In this document: positions 17,026 to 26,059 of the stretch, one piece after another
How the letters are laid out: each line of letters starts with the position of its first letter
Position numbering within the stretch: the stretch's first letter is position 1
Made by a program: the position numbers and the translations under genes
Source: an uncultured Erythrobacter sp.
GTDB lineage: Bacteria; Pseudomonadota; Alphaproteobacteria; Sphingomonadales; Sphingomonadaceae
Direction: 5' to 3'
Length of the DNA stretch: 64,000 nt
Assembly: GCA_947488085.1 (NCBI GenBank)
Contig: CANKYI010000001.1
Coordinates: forward strand, 248,001 to 312,000
Notes under the pieces: generated by a model
The model's input: only the letters and a program-made list of their open reading frames with translations
Told to the model about the DNA's origin: nothing
Database searches by the model: none

Positions 17026-19737
17026 TCAGAAGTTGGCAGTGACCCCAAACGAGAAGGAGGTGCCGACATCGAATGTGTTAAACTCGATCCGGTTCTCGCC
17101 CAGTTCCTGGAACTCGAAGTTGTCGCGTCCAAAGATGTTGCGAACCTCCAGCTTCAATTCCATCGGAACACCCAGATCGATCTCAGTTCGGCCCACGATA
17201 TCGACGCTTAAACCGGGGTCTTCGAGGAAGTCCGGCTGAGCGCCGGCGCGCTGTGTCACACGCTCACTGGCATAGTTGAACAGGACGGTGAGCTGCTGGG
17301 TCTTCTCGGTGTCCTCAATGCCGAACGAGATATTGGCGATGTGATCGGATTGACCCACCAAAGGCGCGCCATCGTCAAAGATCTGGCTGGATAGCTGACC
17401 CAGGTTGCCCGGCACTGGCGAGATATCAGCATCGCCAACCGACAGCTCTGATTGGGTGTAGGTGTAGTTGGCGATGAGCAGCAGCTGCTTGGTCTCAAAG
17501 AAGGTGCCGCCCAAACCATACAGATCAATGCCGTAAACCGCGTCGAACTCTAAGCCGTAAAGCTCAGCTGCGGGCGCGTTGGCAAAGCTTGTGAAGACTT
17601 GACCTGATGCAACGTTGAAGGTGCTCTCAATCGGGTTATCGATCTCCTTGTAGAAGCCTGCGATACTGATCCGATTGGTACCGCCAAGGTAGTGTTCAGC
17701 GCGCACTTCGGCGTTGATCAACTCGCTATCTTGGAGCAGCGGATTGCCTTGGAAAAGGCGGTTGGATGACGGGTCGAAATAGCGTTGCTCGACCAACTCG
17801 CGGAATTGCGGTCGGGCGATGGTCTTCGATGCCGATGCGCGGAACTGCACATCATCAATCGGCTCCCACGTGATGGTGGCGCCGGGCAAGAAGTAGTCAT
17901 TGGCAATAGCGGTCGGAGTCGCTCCAGCAACGGGAACATTGAACACTGTCTGATCCAGCGCAACGTCCTGCGATGCGTCCTCATAACGCACACCCGCCTC
18001 AAGTGTCAGGTTGCCCGTCGGCAACCAACGGACGAGACCGTAGACGCCATGGATATCGAGAGCTGCGTCAAATGCTGGGAATGGTGTCGCTTCAGTCAGA
18101 GTAACGTTGAAGTTGTCCAAAGCGAGCTGGTCGATGATGTCAGCCGGCTGTCTAAGGCCCAGCGCAATCGCCACCGTCTCGTTGAAGGTTCCAACATCGG
18201 GGTTGGTGTTGTCAGGCGAAATGAATGGGCGGAACTCGCGGCTTTCGGAGCGGCGTTCGGTGTCCGAATAGGCATAGCCGATGGTTGCTTCGAATGTGTC
18301 GGTGATCTCGTATCCAAGGTCGATACCGCCGAACAGCAACTCTTCTTGCAGATCATCGAATGCGACGGTCGAAATGCCGGCATCGGAAAGCTGGTTGAAA
18401 TAGGCGACAAACTGATCGCCAAACTCGTTCCCAGTCAGGTTAGTGCGGGTGTAGCTGACCGTGGTGTTGAACGGGGCTTCACGATCCGTGCGGGCATAGC
18501 CACCGCGGAAATCAACGCTCAGCCGATCAAAATCGAGCTCTGCCACGAGCTGCGTATCGAGCAATTGACGCTCGAAAAACGCGGTTTGCTGAGTGATGAA
18601 GTCAAAGCCGGTTTCACCCGGAAAGATATCGAATCCTTCGGACAGGCGCGCAGTTTTCAAGGTGTCGCGGATGTAGAGGTTAGTCCAACGAATGGTGTGC
18701 GGCCCCAGATCAAGGCCAAAGCTAAGCAACCCATTCACAAGGACGCTTTCATCGGTGATGAACGTCTCATCCTGTTGAAACACTTCTGACAAATCGCTGC
18801 TGCCGCGCTGGCTCAAGACGGTGCGATTGCGCAGGCTGTTTTTGAGCGATGCGGTGGCGATGATGCCGAGGAAAGTCTCTTCGCCCAGTTCAAGCGAGAC
18901 GCCGCCCGTGATCGAACCAGAAAGGTTGGGGCGCTGCGAATTCTCTTGCTGCAAAGTCGCAAGGTTGCTCGGGAACAATTGTCCAGCAATCCCTTCGGCA
19001 GTGGCAATATCAATCGCGCCAATCCGCTCTCCGCTGTCGAAGAATGCCTGAAGGTTAGAGGGCACATCGCGGGTACCAGTGTCGAAGCCGAACTCGTCCA
19101 AGCTTGAACCTGCATAGGTCAGCCCGTTTTGGAAAGTCGTTTCAGTATCGCCGCTGGTACTGAAACTTACCGAAAGGAAATCCTCAACCGGCACAGCCTT
19201 AGTGGTGAGGTTGATGACACCGCCGCCAAATTCGCCAGGATAGTTTGCTGAATAGGTCTTTTGAACCAGCGATGAGGCGACCACATTGGTTGGGAAAATA
19301 TCGAGTGGAACGACACGGCTAAGCGGCTCAGGGCTCGGTAAGGGCAATCCGTTGAGCAGTGCGAGCGAATAGCGATCGCCAAGACCACGAACAAAGACGC
19401 GGCCATCACCGACCAGCGCCAACCCGGTGACTCGGCCAAGCGCGCCCGCAATATCGCCTTCGCCGGTGCGCGCGATATCTTCATCGGATAGGACGTTGAG
19501 AACCTGCGATGAGGAACGCTCTGGATTGCGGTTGCGCCGCCCGGTCACGATGATGCCTGAACCACCTGGAACGGAAACTTCAGGCTCGTTGAACTCTTCG
19601 TCTTCTTCGATCTCTTGCGCATCTTGCGCCGGTTCTTGCTCTTCCGCCGCGTCAGTAGATTGCGCGTAAAGAACCGATGGGAATGTGAGCGATGTTGTAA
19701 GAAGCAGAAGCCCTGCCAGACGTTTGCCGGTCGACAT
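17026..19737 (-). CDS. TonB-dependent outer-membrane receptor
   Basis: About 903 aa. A signal peptide ends at VLYAQ, an acidic stretch follows, then a TonB-box-like GIIVTGRR, a plug domain (NPERSSSQVLNVLSDEDIA to GGGVINLTTKAVP) and a 22-strand-type barrel ending in an aromatic residue (FGVTANF). ATG 19737 has GAGGGGG upstream. It follows a beta-helix lipoprotein gene in the same direction, about 120 bp away. Such receptor/lipoprotein pairs usually act together on one substrate, which cannot be named here. Confidence 0.9.
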   Translation of the reverse strand: MSTGKRLAGLLLLTTSLTFPSVLYAQSTDAAEEQEPAQDAQEIEEDEEFNEPEVSVPGGSGIIVTGRRNRNPERSSSQVLNVLSDEDIARTGEGDIAGALGRVTGLALVGDGRVFVRGLGDRYSLALLNGLPLPSPEPLSRVVPLDIFPTNVVASSLVQKTYSANYPGEFGGGVINLTTKAVPVEDFLSVSFSTSGDTETTFQNGLTYAGSSLDEFGFDTGTRDVPSNLQAFFDSGERIGAIDIATAEGIAGQLFPSNLATLQQENSQRPNLSGSITGGVSLELGEETFLGIIATASLKNSLRNRTVLSQRGSSDLSEVFQQDETFITDESVLVNGLLSFGLDLGPHTIRWTNLYIRDTLKTARLSEGFDIFPGETGFDFITQQTAFFERQLLDTQLVAELDFDRLSVDFRGGYARTDREAPFNTTVSYTRTNLTGNEFGDQFVAYFNQLSDAGISTVAFDDLQEELLFGGIDLGYEITDTFEATIGYAYSDTERRSESREFRPFISPDNTNPDVGTFNETVAIALGLRQPADIIDQLALDNFNVTLTEATPFPAFDAALDIHGVYGLVRWLPTGNLTLEAGVRYEDASQDVALDQTVFNVPVAGATPTAIANDYFLPGATITWEPIDDVQFRASASKTIARPQFRELVEQRYFDPSSNRLFQGNPLLQDSELINAEVRAEHYLGGTNRISIAGFYKEIDNPIESTFNVASGQVFTSFANAPAAELYGLEFDAVYGIDLYGLGGTFFETKQLLLIANYTYTQSELSVGDADISPVPGNLGQLSSQIFDDGAPLVGQSDHIANISFGIEDTEKTQQLTVLFNYASERVTQRAGAQPDFLEDPGLSVDIVGRTEIDLGVPMELKLEVRNIFGRDNFEFQELGENRIEFNTFDVGTSFSFGVTANF

Positions 19738-19857
19738 AATGCTAGACCCCCTCATGATTAGGTCTTGAAAAACAAATCGAGCCGTTGCGGCTCTCCAGAA
19801 TGAACGAAGGGAGGCGAACGCATCAACACGCTGCCTCCCCCTATCCAAAACGGTCGA

Positions 19858-21417
19858 TTAACTTACGGGCAGCGATGTGCAGGCCCCGGTCGCGCTACCA
19901 AAATCCATGATCGTTGAATTGCAGGTCCAGTCGCCGAAATTCGCCGATATGTCCGCTTCAACTGCACCGATTGTCGTCGACGCGTCGAAGAAGGAAGAGC
20001 GTGCGGTCGCATCAAAAGCGGTTACGCCATTCTCACTCGCACCGTTCACAATGGTGTTGGTCAGTGTGAGCGTGAACATCAAATTGTTGTTTGTGCCCGC
20101 ATCGACAACCGCTTGAACGGCAGCATCTGATGGGCCGCTCGAACCGCGAACCGGACGGTCGACGCCGTCGCATACCACTGAATCGATACCGATAATCGCG
20201 TCGAGCGTGATCTGCTCGTCAATCCGGATGCAGACATCTGCGGCCGTATCGACGTCAATGACTCCATTGGTGAGGCCAAGCGCCGGACCGCCGCGTGCGC
20301 GGACTGCCTGACTGGACGCCGAAGAACGCTGAACGAAGGTGAAGTCGGTGACTTGCACCCGGCTTTGCGGGAGAGCGTTGCCAGGCGTGCCATCACCCAG
20401 ATCATCGGGAGAATCGAGTTCAATAATGCTGTCGCCGGTTGTTGTGCGTTGAACGACAACGACCGATTGCAAATTGCCCTGAACACCCGAATCCGCATCA
20501 ATGGAATCGTCTGAAGAACCGATCACGGCAAGGTTGCGCACGTTCACCGTGCCACCAAAGAACTCAACGCCATCATCTGAGCTGTTGAATGACAGTAAAT
20601 TGTTGATCGTGGTGCCCGAGCCCACGCCGCCAGTCGTCAGGGATTGCAATTCGTTAGACTGCTGCAATTCAAAGCCGGAATAGCGGATTTGATTGAACGT
20701 GAAGGAACCAGAGCTGTCCGCATCATTGTTGCCGCCAAACGGTGTTGCGATGGTGGTGCCTTCGAGCTGTTGTTCGCATTGCGGGTTTGCGGTTGGAGCA
20801 GCGGCGGTATTGAACACCTGTGTCGAGCAGTCGGAAACAGGTGCCCTGCCAAGTAACACAACACCACCCCATTGCGCATCGCTGCTATCGCTGGAAACGC
20901 CCAGCACATTGTCACGGCTGGTCCAGATGATCGGGTTTGTCGCCGTACCATTGGCTTCAATTGTGTTGCCGCGATTGACGAGGAAAAACGATTCAGCCTG
21001 AGCAAACAGGATCACGCCCGGTTCGATCGAAACGGTCACATCGGTGCCAGTGCTCGAAAAGCCTTGGTCCGAGCCGACATCCACTCGGCCTGAAATTTCG
21101 TAAAGCAGCCCGTTGATGAAAGGCAGGTTGTCGTCCGCAGTAAATCGCGCTGGCAATTGGCACACGCGATATTCGCCGGTCGGGCCGCTAATCGTGCCTG
21201 CATCGGTGAGGCCACCGGGTGTTGCGATGGTCGGGCAACCCGCAGCCGGAGTGACCATACCTTGCGTTGGTGTCGCCGTTGGCGATGGGCTCGGCGACGG
21301 TGACGGGTTAATGACGATGTCACCGGATGTGCCGGGCGAGACGATCTCGTCTGCGCCACAGCCAGCAAGAGCAAAAATGCTGGCACCGAGGATGAGATTG
21401 CGTTGGATGTTTTTCAC
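19858..21417 (-). CDS. Secreted beta-helix lipoprotein paired with a TonB receptor
   Basis: 519 aa from GTG 21417 (GGGGA upstream). The signal peptide has a lipobox (FALAGC) and is followed by a Pro/Ser spacer with PS repeats and PTATPTQ. The body has repeats such as NTIEANGTATNPIIWTSRD and QWGGVVLLGRAPVSDC, resembling a right-handed beta-helix; FFGGTVNVRNLAVIGSSDDS is another turn-like unit. No enzyme motif is apparent. It lies just upstream of the TonB receptor in one transcription unit. Possible roles are surface capture of a ligand or feeding the receptor. Upstream it faces the TPR gene. Confidence 0.75.
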   Translation of the reverse strand: MKNIQRNLILGASIFALAGCGADEIVSPGTSGDIVINPSPSPSPSPTATPTQGMVTPAAGCPTIATPGGLTDAGTISGPTGEYRVCQLPARFTADDNLPFINGLLYEISGRVDVGSDQGFSSTGTDVTVSIEPGVILFAQAESFFLVNRGNTIEANGTATNPIIWTSRDNVLGVSSDSSDAQWGGVVLLGRAPVSDCSTQVFNTAAAPTANPQCEQQLEGTTIATPFGGNNDADSSGSFTFNQIRYSGFELQQSNELQSLTTGGVGSGTTINNLLSFNSSDDGVEFFGGTVNVRNLAVIGSSDDSIDADSGVQGNLQSVVVVQRTTTGDSIIELDSPDDLGDGTPGNALPQSRVQVTDFTFVQRSSASSQAVRARGGPALGLTNGVIDVDTAADVCIRIDEQITLDAIIGIDSVVCDGVDRPVRGSSGPSDAAVQAVVDAGTNNNLMFTLTLTNTIVNGASENGVTAFDATARSSFFDASTTIGAVEADISANFGDWTCNSTIMDFGSATGACTSLPVS

Positions 21418-21734
21418 AGCGAGCGGTCCCCTAAAAACCGAGAATCGATAGATGCGCGATTGTGTTCGCAAGCGCTGCGCTAGGGACTGTGTGTGACAGA
21501 ATTTCTTCTAAATGGCGGTTTTTGAGACAGGGCTGTCACATGACCAAAAAAAGATGGATTTGGTCAAAATTTCTTTCTTGGAGCTCACCGAATGAAGGTG
21601 ATCGCATCACCACAAAGCTCTGAAAAGCAGCAATTATTGTGTTTCTAGCGTCATCTATATGACAATGTTTCATTTATATTGCATTTTGATGAAACATGCG
21701 TCACATTGCTCACCTGAGAAAAGGAGATGTGAGC
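21418..21734. promoter_or_regulatory. Divergent control region of lipoprotein/TonB-receptor and TPR genes
   Basis: About 320 bp without a gene. CTGTCAC, the half-site unit of PhoB boxes, occurs twice, at 21493-21499 (minus) and 21533-21539 (plus), but without a properly spaced second repeat. A perfect 9-bp inverted repeat, given separately, lies near the TPR gene. AAGGAG sits before the TPR start. Confidence 0.4.
21665..21697. repeat. Perfect 9-bp inverted repeat upstream of the TPR gene
   Basis: ATGTTTCAT (21665-21673) and ATGAAACAT (21689-21697) are perfectly complementary across 15 AT-rich bases, 38 bp before the TPR gene start. The size fits a dimeric repressor operator; a hairpin in the mRNA leader is the alternative. 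Confidence 0.6.
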
Positions 21735-22157
21735 ATGGCTCTCTCAAATATGAAACCATTTGGACTCGCATTGGCGCTGGTATCGAGCGCGGCGATCGCT
21801 CAACCTGCAATGGCACAAGGCCAAAGCTCTGATGATGAGTCTTTGGCGGCACAAACTCTCTCGGATGGTGAAAGCGTCCGAGCAATTGCGATGCTGAAAA
21901 CCGCGCTTGAGCAAGAGCCGAATGATCCTGCTTTGCTGATCAATCTCGGCATTGCGTATGCGCAGTCCGGAAACGATGCAGAGGCTCGTGCGAGCTTTGA
22001 GGCTGCTTTCGCAAATCAGGACATGATGGAGCTGGAGACGGCCAACGGTCAGGAGACCGATTCGCGTCGTTTGGCCCGCCGTGCGCTTGGGATGCTGGAG
22101 CGGGGTGAATTCCGCCAAAATGCGCGCGAGACACGCCAATTCACCTTGCGCGAGTGA
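21735..22157 (+). CDS. Exported tetratricopeptide-repeat protein
   Basis: 140 aa from ATG 21735 with AAGGAG upstream. A signal peptide ends near QPAMA. The TPR-like helices are LSDGESVRAIAMLKTALEQ and PALLINLGIAYAQSGNDAEA. It is predicted to be periplasmic and to act as a protein-interaction adaptor. It lies between the TonB-receptor locus and the type IV secretion genes, but no direct link is shown by the sequence. Confidence 0.8.
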   Translation: MALSNMKPFGLALALVSSAAIAQPAMAQGQSSDDESLAAQTLSDGESVRAIAMLKTALEQEPNDPALLINLGIAYAQSGNDAEARASFEAAFANQDMMELETANGQETDSRRLARRALGMLERGEFRQNARETRQFTLRE

Positions 22158-22231
22158 GTGGGTCGGCACGATTTTAGCGTCCCGTAGTTCTCAACTTGCT
22201 AGCCAATCGGCCTGACGTCACAAAGGCGGGG

Positions 22232-22252
22232 CTGTCACCTGCGTGTCATTTA
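22232..22252 (+). promoter_or_regulatory. PhoB-box-like element before the type IV secretion operon
   Basis: CTGTCAC-CTGC-GTGTCAT-TTA: two 7-bp repeats with 11-bp periodicity, as in the PhoB consensus CTGTCAT-N4-CTGTCAC. It sits about 35 bp before the first gene, a position fitting activation. The fit is seen; phosphate control is inferred. Confidence 0.55.
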
Positions 22253-22286
22253 CGTTAGACAAAAGGGAGTTTCTGGAGGGCCCGGA

Positions 22287-22925
22287 ATGATTCTCGCTCG
22301 TGCGAGCACCTTTTTGATTGCCGTATCGCTGGCGTTGGTTGGTGCCAATGCCAAAGCTGATGTGATGGAAATCAACCAAGACGGCGCCCATTGGGTGGCC
22401 GGCGGTAATGGTGTGCCCATTGGCTCCAATCTCGAGGTGAGGCCGATCCAAGACGCGCAAATCGATCTGAGCGCTCTGATCATTCCAGACACGATCATTG
22501 GCAACACCGCCGCTCATGCCTCGGGCATTCCGCCTCGTTATGCGGCGAAAGTTCAAGAATTATCAGAGCGCTTCGACCTAAGCCCCAGCTTGATTGAAGC
22601 GCTGGTGTGGCAAGAAAGTCGCTGGCGTGAAAACGCTGTGTCGCATGCAGGGGCAAGGGGTCTTGCGCAACTGATGCCAGGCACGGCTCGCTATCTGGGC
22701 GTAAACCCCGATGATCCGATGCAAAACCTTGAAGGCGGCGCACGTTATTTGCGCGAACAGCTCGACCGGTTCGATGGTGATCTTGAGAAGGCGCTAGCCG
22801 CTTATAACGCTGGGCCTGGCCGCGTAATACGCGCTGGCGGCATTCCAAATATACGCGAAACGCGGCACTATGTTGCTGCGATCATGGGACGGCTAGCCAG
22901 CCATTCGCGTCCCGGCGCTCGATAG
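22287..22925 (+). CDS. virB1: Lytic transglycosylase (VirB1-like)
   Basis: 212 aa with a signal peptide (ASTFLIAVSLALVGANAKA). The SLT domain holds the catalytic Glu in LVWQESRW, then AGARGLAQLMPGTA and AAYNAGPGRV. It cuts peptidoglycan so a secretion apparatus can be assembled. TGGAGGG precedes the ATG. First gene of the type IV secretion operon; 30 bp separate it from the pilin gene. Confidence 0.9.
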   Translation: MILARASTFLIAVSLALVGANAKADVMEINQDGAHWVAGGNGVPIGSNLEVRPIQDAQIDLSALIIPDTIIGNTAAHASGIPPRYAAKVQELSERFDLSPSLIEALVWQESRWRENAVSHAGARGLAQLMPGTARYLGVNPDDPMQNLEGGARYLREQLDRFDGDLEKALAAYNAGPGRVIRAGGIPNIRETRHYVAAIMGRLASHSRPGAR

Positions 22926-22955
22926 CGCGACAATAGCACTTCCGATTAGAGGATT

Positions 22956-23273
22956 ATGGAACACACAATGACGCCGCTTTATCGCCTTTACCTCCGCATC
23001 ACCGCAGTACTTGCGGCTTTGTTGATGCCAGTGGCTGCGCAGGCTCAAAACGATCCGCAAGGGGCAGGGCCGATCACCAATGCGGTAACCTGGATGCAGG
23101 GCATTTTGCTTGGCCCCATTGCGACAAGCCTTGCTGTGATGGCTGTGGCAGCGGTTGGCTTTATGATGCTGACGGGCCGCATGAATTGGCGCTTTGGCGC
23201 AACGGTTATCATTGGTGTGTTCATCATCTTTGGCGCCCCGGTGATTGTTGCCGGTATCGCGAACACCGCGTGA
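22956..23273 (+). CDS. virB2: Type IV secretion pilin VirB2/TrbC
   Basis: 105 aa. A long signal peptide ends at AQAQ and two hydrophobic segments follow (MQGILLGPIATSLAVMAVAA and FGATVIIGVFIIFGAPVIVA), the hallmark of VirB2/TrbC pilin. It would be the major subunit of the extracellular filament. AGAGG precedes ATG 22956; a second ATG in frame is at 22968. Confidence 0.88.
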   Translation: MEHTMTPLYRLYLRITAVLAALLMPVAAQAQNDPQGAGPITNAVTWMQGILLGPIATSLAVMAVAAVGFMMLTGRMNWRFGATVIIGVFIIFGAPVIVAGIANTA

Positions 23274-23292
23274 AATTTGAGAGCATAGGCCA

Positions 23293-23577
23293 ATGACCGA
23301 CCTCACCCGCCATCCTGTCCACCGCACTTTGACGCGGCCGCAGATGTTTCTGGGGGTGACGATGAATTTCTTCGTGATCAACATGATGGTGACGACAATC
23401 GCGTTCTTGTTGCTCAAGAGCTACTGGATCGTGCCAGTGCCGATTGTGATGCACACGATCGGCTACTTCGTATCTTTGCGAGAGCCGCGGATTTTTGACC
23501 TTTGGATCACCAAAGTTTCAAAATGCCCGCGCGTGCCCAATTTCAAACGCTGGGGCTGCAACAGCTACGCGCCCTAG
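23293..23577 (+). CDS. virB3: Type IV secretion protein VirB3
   Basis: 94 aa with two adjacent membrane segments (MNFFVINMMVTTIAFLLL and VPIVMHTIGYFV) and the typical TRPQMFLGV start. VirB3 associates with VirB4 at the inner membrane. It lies between the pilin and the ATPase gene, as in the classic order. Confidence 0.88.
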   Translation: MTDLTRHPVHRTLTRPQMFLGVTMNFFVINMMVTTIAFLLLKSYWIVPVPIVMHTIGYFVSLREPRIFDLWITKVSKCPRVPNFKRWGCNSYAP

Positions 23578-23611
23578 AACAAGTGCTTTGGCCTCATAAG
23601 GAGGGCCGGAT

Positions 23612-26059
23612 ATGGCAAAATGGATCGGACCTGCTGCGTGGAGCGCCAAAGAAGCGCGCGTCGGCGACCGCCTGCCGTATGAGCGGCTGATTGATGAGAA
23701 CACGGTGTTGCTGCGCGATGGATCGGTGATGAGCGCGATCCAAGTACCAGGCCTGTTGTTTGAGACAGAGGCTACTGATGCGCTGAATGCCCATGCCGCG
23801 ACCCGCGAAGTTGTTCTAAGGTCTACTCTCGATGCGCGCTTTGTGCTGTACCATCACGTCATCCGTAGGCGCGTTGAAGTTGAGCTTGATGCCGAGTTCC
23901 CCGACCCACTTTCGCGTCATATTGATGCGCGATGGAAAGAACGGCTGGCGGGCGGCTCGCTCTTCATCAATGACCAGTTCGTCACCCTTATCCGGCGCCC
24001 TGCGCGTGGCAAAACTGGCCTGCCAGAACGGATGGCCAAGTTCTTCTCTCGCCAAACCAGCGATGAGATGGAGGCTGATCCAAAGGATATTCGCAACCTG
24101 AAAGCGGCGATCACTGGGCTGGTTGCGTCGCTGTCTTCATACGGTGCAGCGGTGCTGGGCGATTACGATGCGCCCGGTGGTGGAGGCGGCACCAATTCCG
24201 AGATGCTGGAGCTGCTCTCTGCGCTCTACAATGGCGAAATGCGCCCCGTGCGTCGGCCGGCCCCCGATACCGATATCGGTCATATGCTGCCCTATCGCCG
24301 CACGAGTTTTGGCCTTGATGCGATGGAGTTGCGGGGCAGCGGCAATCCTGACTTTTCCGCGATTTTGGGTCTGAAGGATTATCCCGAAGCGACATCACCT
24401 GGCCTGCTCGATGGCTTGCTGCGGCTTCCCTACGAGATGGTCGTCACCGAAAGTTACGCGCCCAATGAGCGCACGACGGCGCGCGAGCGCATCGATCTGG
24501 CGCTGCGCCGGTCGCGTTCGGTTGATGAAGAAGCTGCGGCAGAGCGTGCCGACATGATGGCCGCGCGTGATGCACTGGGCAATGGCGGGGTCGGCTTTGG
24601 CGATCACCATTTGACCGTGCTTGTGCGCGACCGCTCGCTTGATCGGCTTGATGATGCAACGGCGGCTTGTTCTGCGGCGTTGGCTGATACCGGCGCGATT
24701 GCGGTGCGCGAGGACACCAATTTGGAGCCGTCATTCTGGGGTCAATTCCCCGGCAATGAAGACTATATTGTCCGCCGTGCGCTCATCTCGTCCGCCAATA
24801 TGGCGAGCTTTGGCAGCTTCCACGGATTTGCGCTGGGATCGGCTGGCGGCAATCATTGGGGCGATGCGGTGACGCTGTTGGAGACAACCAGCGCGACCCC
24901 GTTCTTCTTCAATTTCCACCATGGTGATCTTGGGAATTTCTCCGTCATCGGCCCGTCCGGTTCGGGTAAGACGGTGGTGATGAACTTCCTCGCTGCACAA
25001 GCGCAAAAGTTCAAACCGCGCACAATCCTGTTTGATAAGGATCGCGGCGCAGAGCTGTTTATTCGTGGGATTGGCGGGACTTATGATCGCATCAATCCCG
25101 GTGAGCCGACAGGATTCAATCCGCTATCCTTGGCCGATACGCCATCAAACAAAGCGTTCTTGCGCGATTGGCTGGGAGTGCTGCTGAAGGCGGATGGCCC
25201 CGAAGAATTCTCGCTGATCAGCGCGGCGGTAGACGCAGCTTACGCCAATGACGCCAGCCTGCGTCGCCTGCGGCATTTTAAGGAATTGCTGGCTGGTGCG
25301 CGTCGCCCGGAACCCGGTGACCTTGCTGACCGTCTCGGTGCATGGATTGGCAGCGCTGGCGGTGAAGATGGTGAACACGCTTGGCTGTTTGACAATGAGA
25401 GCGATGCGCTTGATCTCGATCAGCGTGTGCTCGGTTTCGACATGACCCAGCTGCTCGAAAACCCGCGCCTGCGCACGCCAACCATGATGTACCTCTTCCA
25501 CCGAATTGATGAGCGGTTGGATGGTGAGCCGACCATGATCTTGATTGATGAAGGGTGGAAGGCGCTGGACGACGAGGTTTTTGCTGCGCGTATCCGCGAT
25601 TGGCTCAAGACCTTGCGCAAGCGAAACGCGCTGGTCGGTTTTGCGACACAAAGCGCGCGCGATGCTTTGGAAAGCCGAATTTCGACCGCACTCGTTGAGC
25701 AGACCGCGACGATGATATTCATGCCCAACTCGCGCGCTCGGCCAGAGGATTATTGCGATGGCTTTGGCCTGACTGAGCACGAATTGGCGCTGATTCGAAC
25801 ACTGCCCGCGCATTCACGCTGTTTCCTTGTGCGCCAACCTGACGCGAGCGTTGTCGTGCGGCTTGATCTTTCGGGCGCGCCTGAGGTGCTTACGATCCTC
25901 TCAGGGCGAGAGTCATCAGTGCGCAGACTCGACCTGCTGCGAGAAGCTGTGGGCGATGATCCAAGCGCTTGGTATCCGGCGCTCACTAACCGCGCATGGC
26001 CTGATGGTCCAACCGATGTTGACGAAGACGGCGTCCCTGTTTGGCAGGCGGCTGAATGA
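23612..26059 (+). CDS. virB4: Type IV secretion ATPase VirB4
   Basis: 815 aa AAA+ ATPase that powers pilus assembly and substrate export. Walker A GPSGSGKT is at 447-454, Walker B ends in Asp646-Glu647 (MILIDEGWK), and the motif FATQSARDALESRIS follows. The N-terminal VirB3-binding domain appears complete. GGAGGG precedes the ATG. The stop overlaps the virB6 start by 4 nt. Confidence 0.93.
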   Translation: MAKWIGPAAWSAKEARVGDRLPYERLIDENTVLLRDGSVMSAIQVPGLLFETEATDALNAHAATREVVLRSTLDARFVLYHHVIRRRVEVELDAEFPDPLSRHIDARWKERLAGGSLFINDQFVTLIRRPARGKTGLPERMAKFFSRQTSDEMEADPKDIRNLKAAITGLVASLSSYGAAVLGDYDAPGGGGGTNSEMLELLSALYNGEMRPVRRPAPDTDIGHMLPYRRTSFGLDAMELRGSGNPDFSAILGLKDYPEATSPGLLDGLLRLPYEMVVTESYAPNERTTARERIDLALRRSRSVDEEAAAERADMMAARDALGNGGVGFGDHHLTVLVRDRSLDRLDDATAACSAALADTGAIAVREDTNLEPSFWGQFPGNEDYIVRRALISSANMASFGSFHGFALGSAGGNHWGDAVTLLETTSATPFFFNFHHGDLGNFSVIGPSGSGKTVVMNFLAAQAQKFKPRTILFDKDRGAELFIRGIGGTYDRINPGEPTGFNPLSLADTPSNKAFLRDWLGVLLKADGPEEFSLISAAVDAAYANDASLRRLRHFKELLAGARRPEPGDLADRLGAWIGSAGGEDGEHAWLFDNESDALDLDQRVLGFDMTQLLENPRLRTPTMMYLFHRIDERLDGEPTMILIDEGWKALDDEVFAARIRDWLKTLRKRNALVGFATQSARDALESRISTALVEQTATMIFMPNSRARPEDYCDGFGLTEHELALIRTLPAHSRCFLVRQPDASVVVRLDLSGAPEVLTILSGRESSVRRLDLLREAVGDDPSAWYPALTNRAWPDGPTDVDEDGVPVWQAAE

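Noticed and set aside
17785..18789. 334-aa open frame on the plus strand
   Set aside because: Antisense to the TonB receptor, whose plug and barrel are clear; no motif or start site.
21481..21560. Second PhoB box from CTGTCAC at 21533 or 21493
   Set aside because: The 11-bp-spaced partner repeats are poor on both strands; only isolated half-sites remain.
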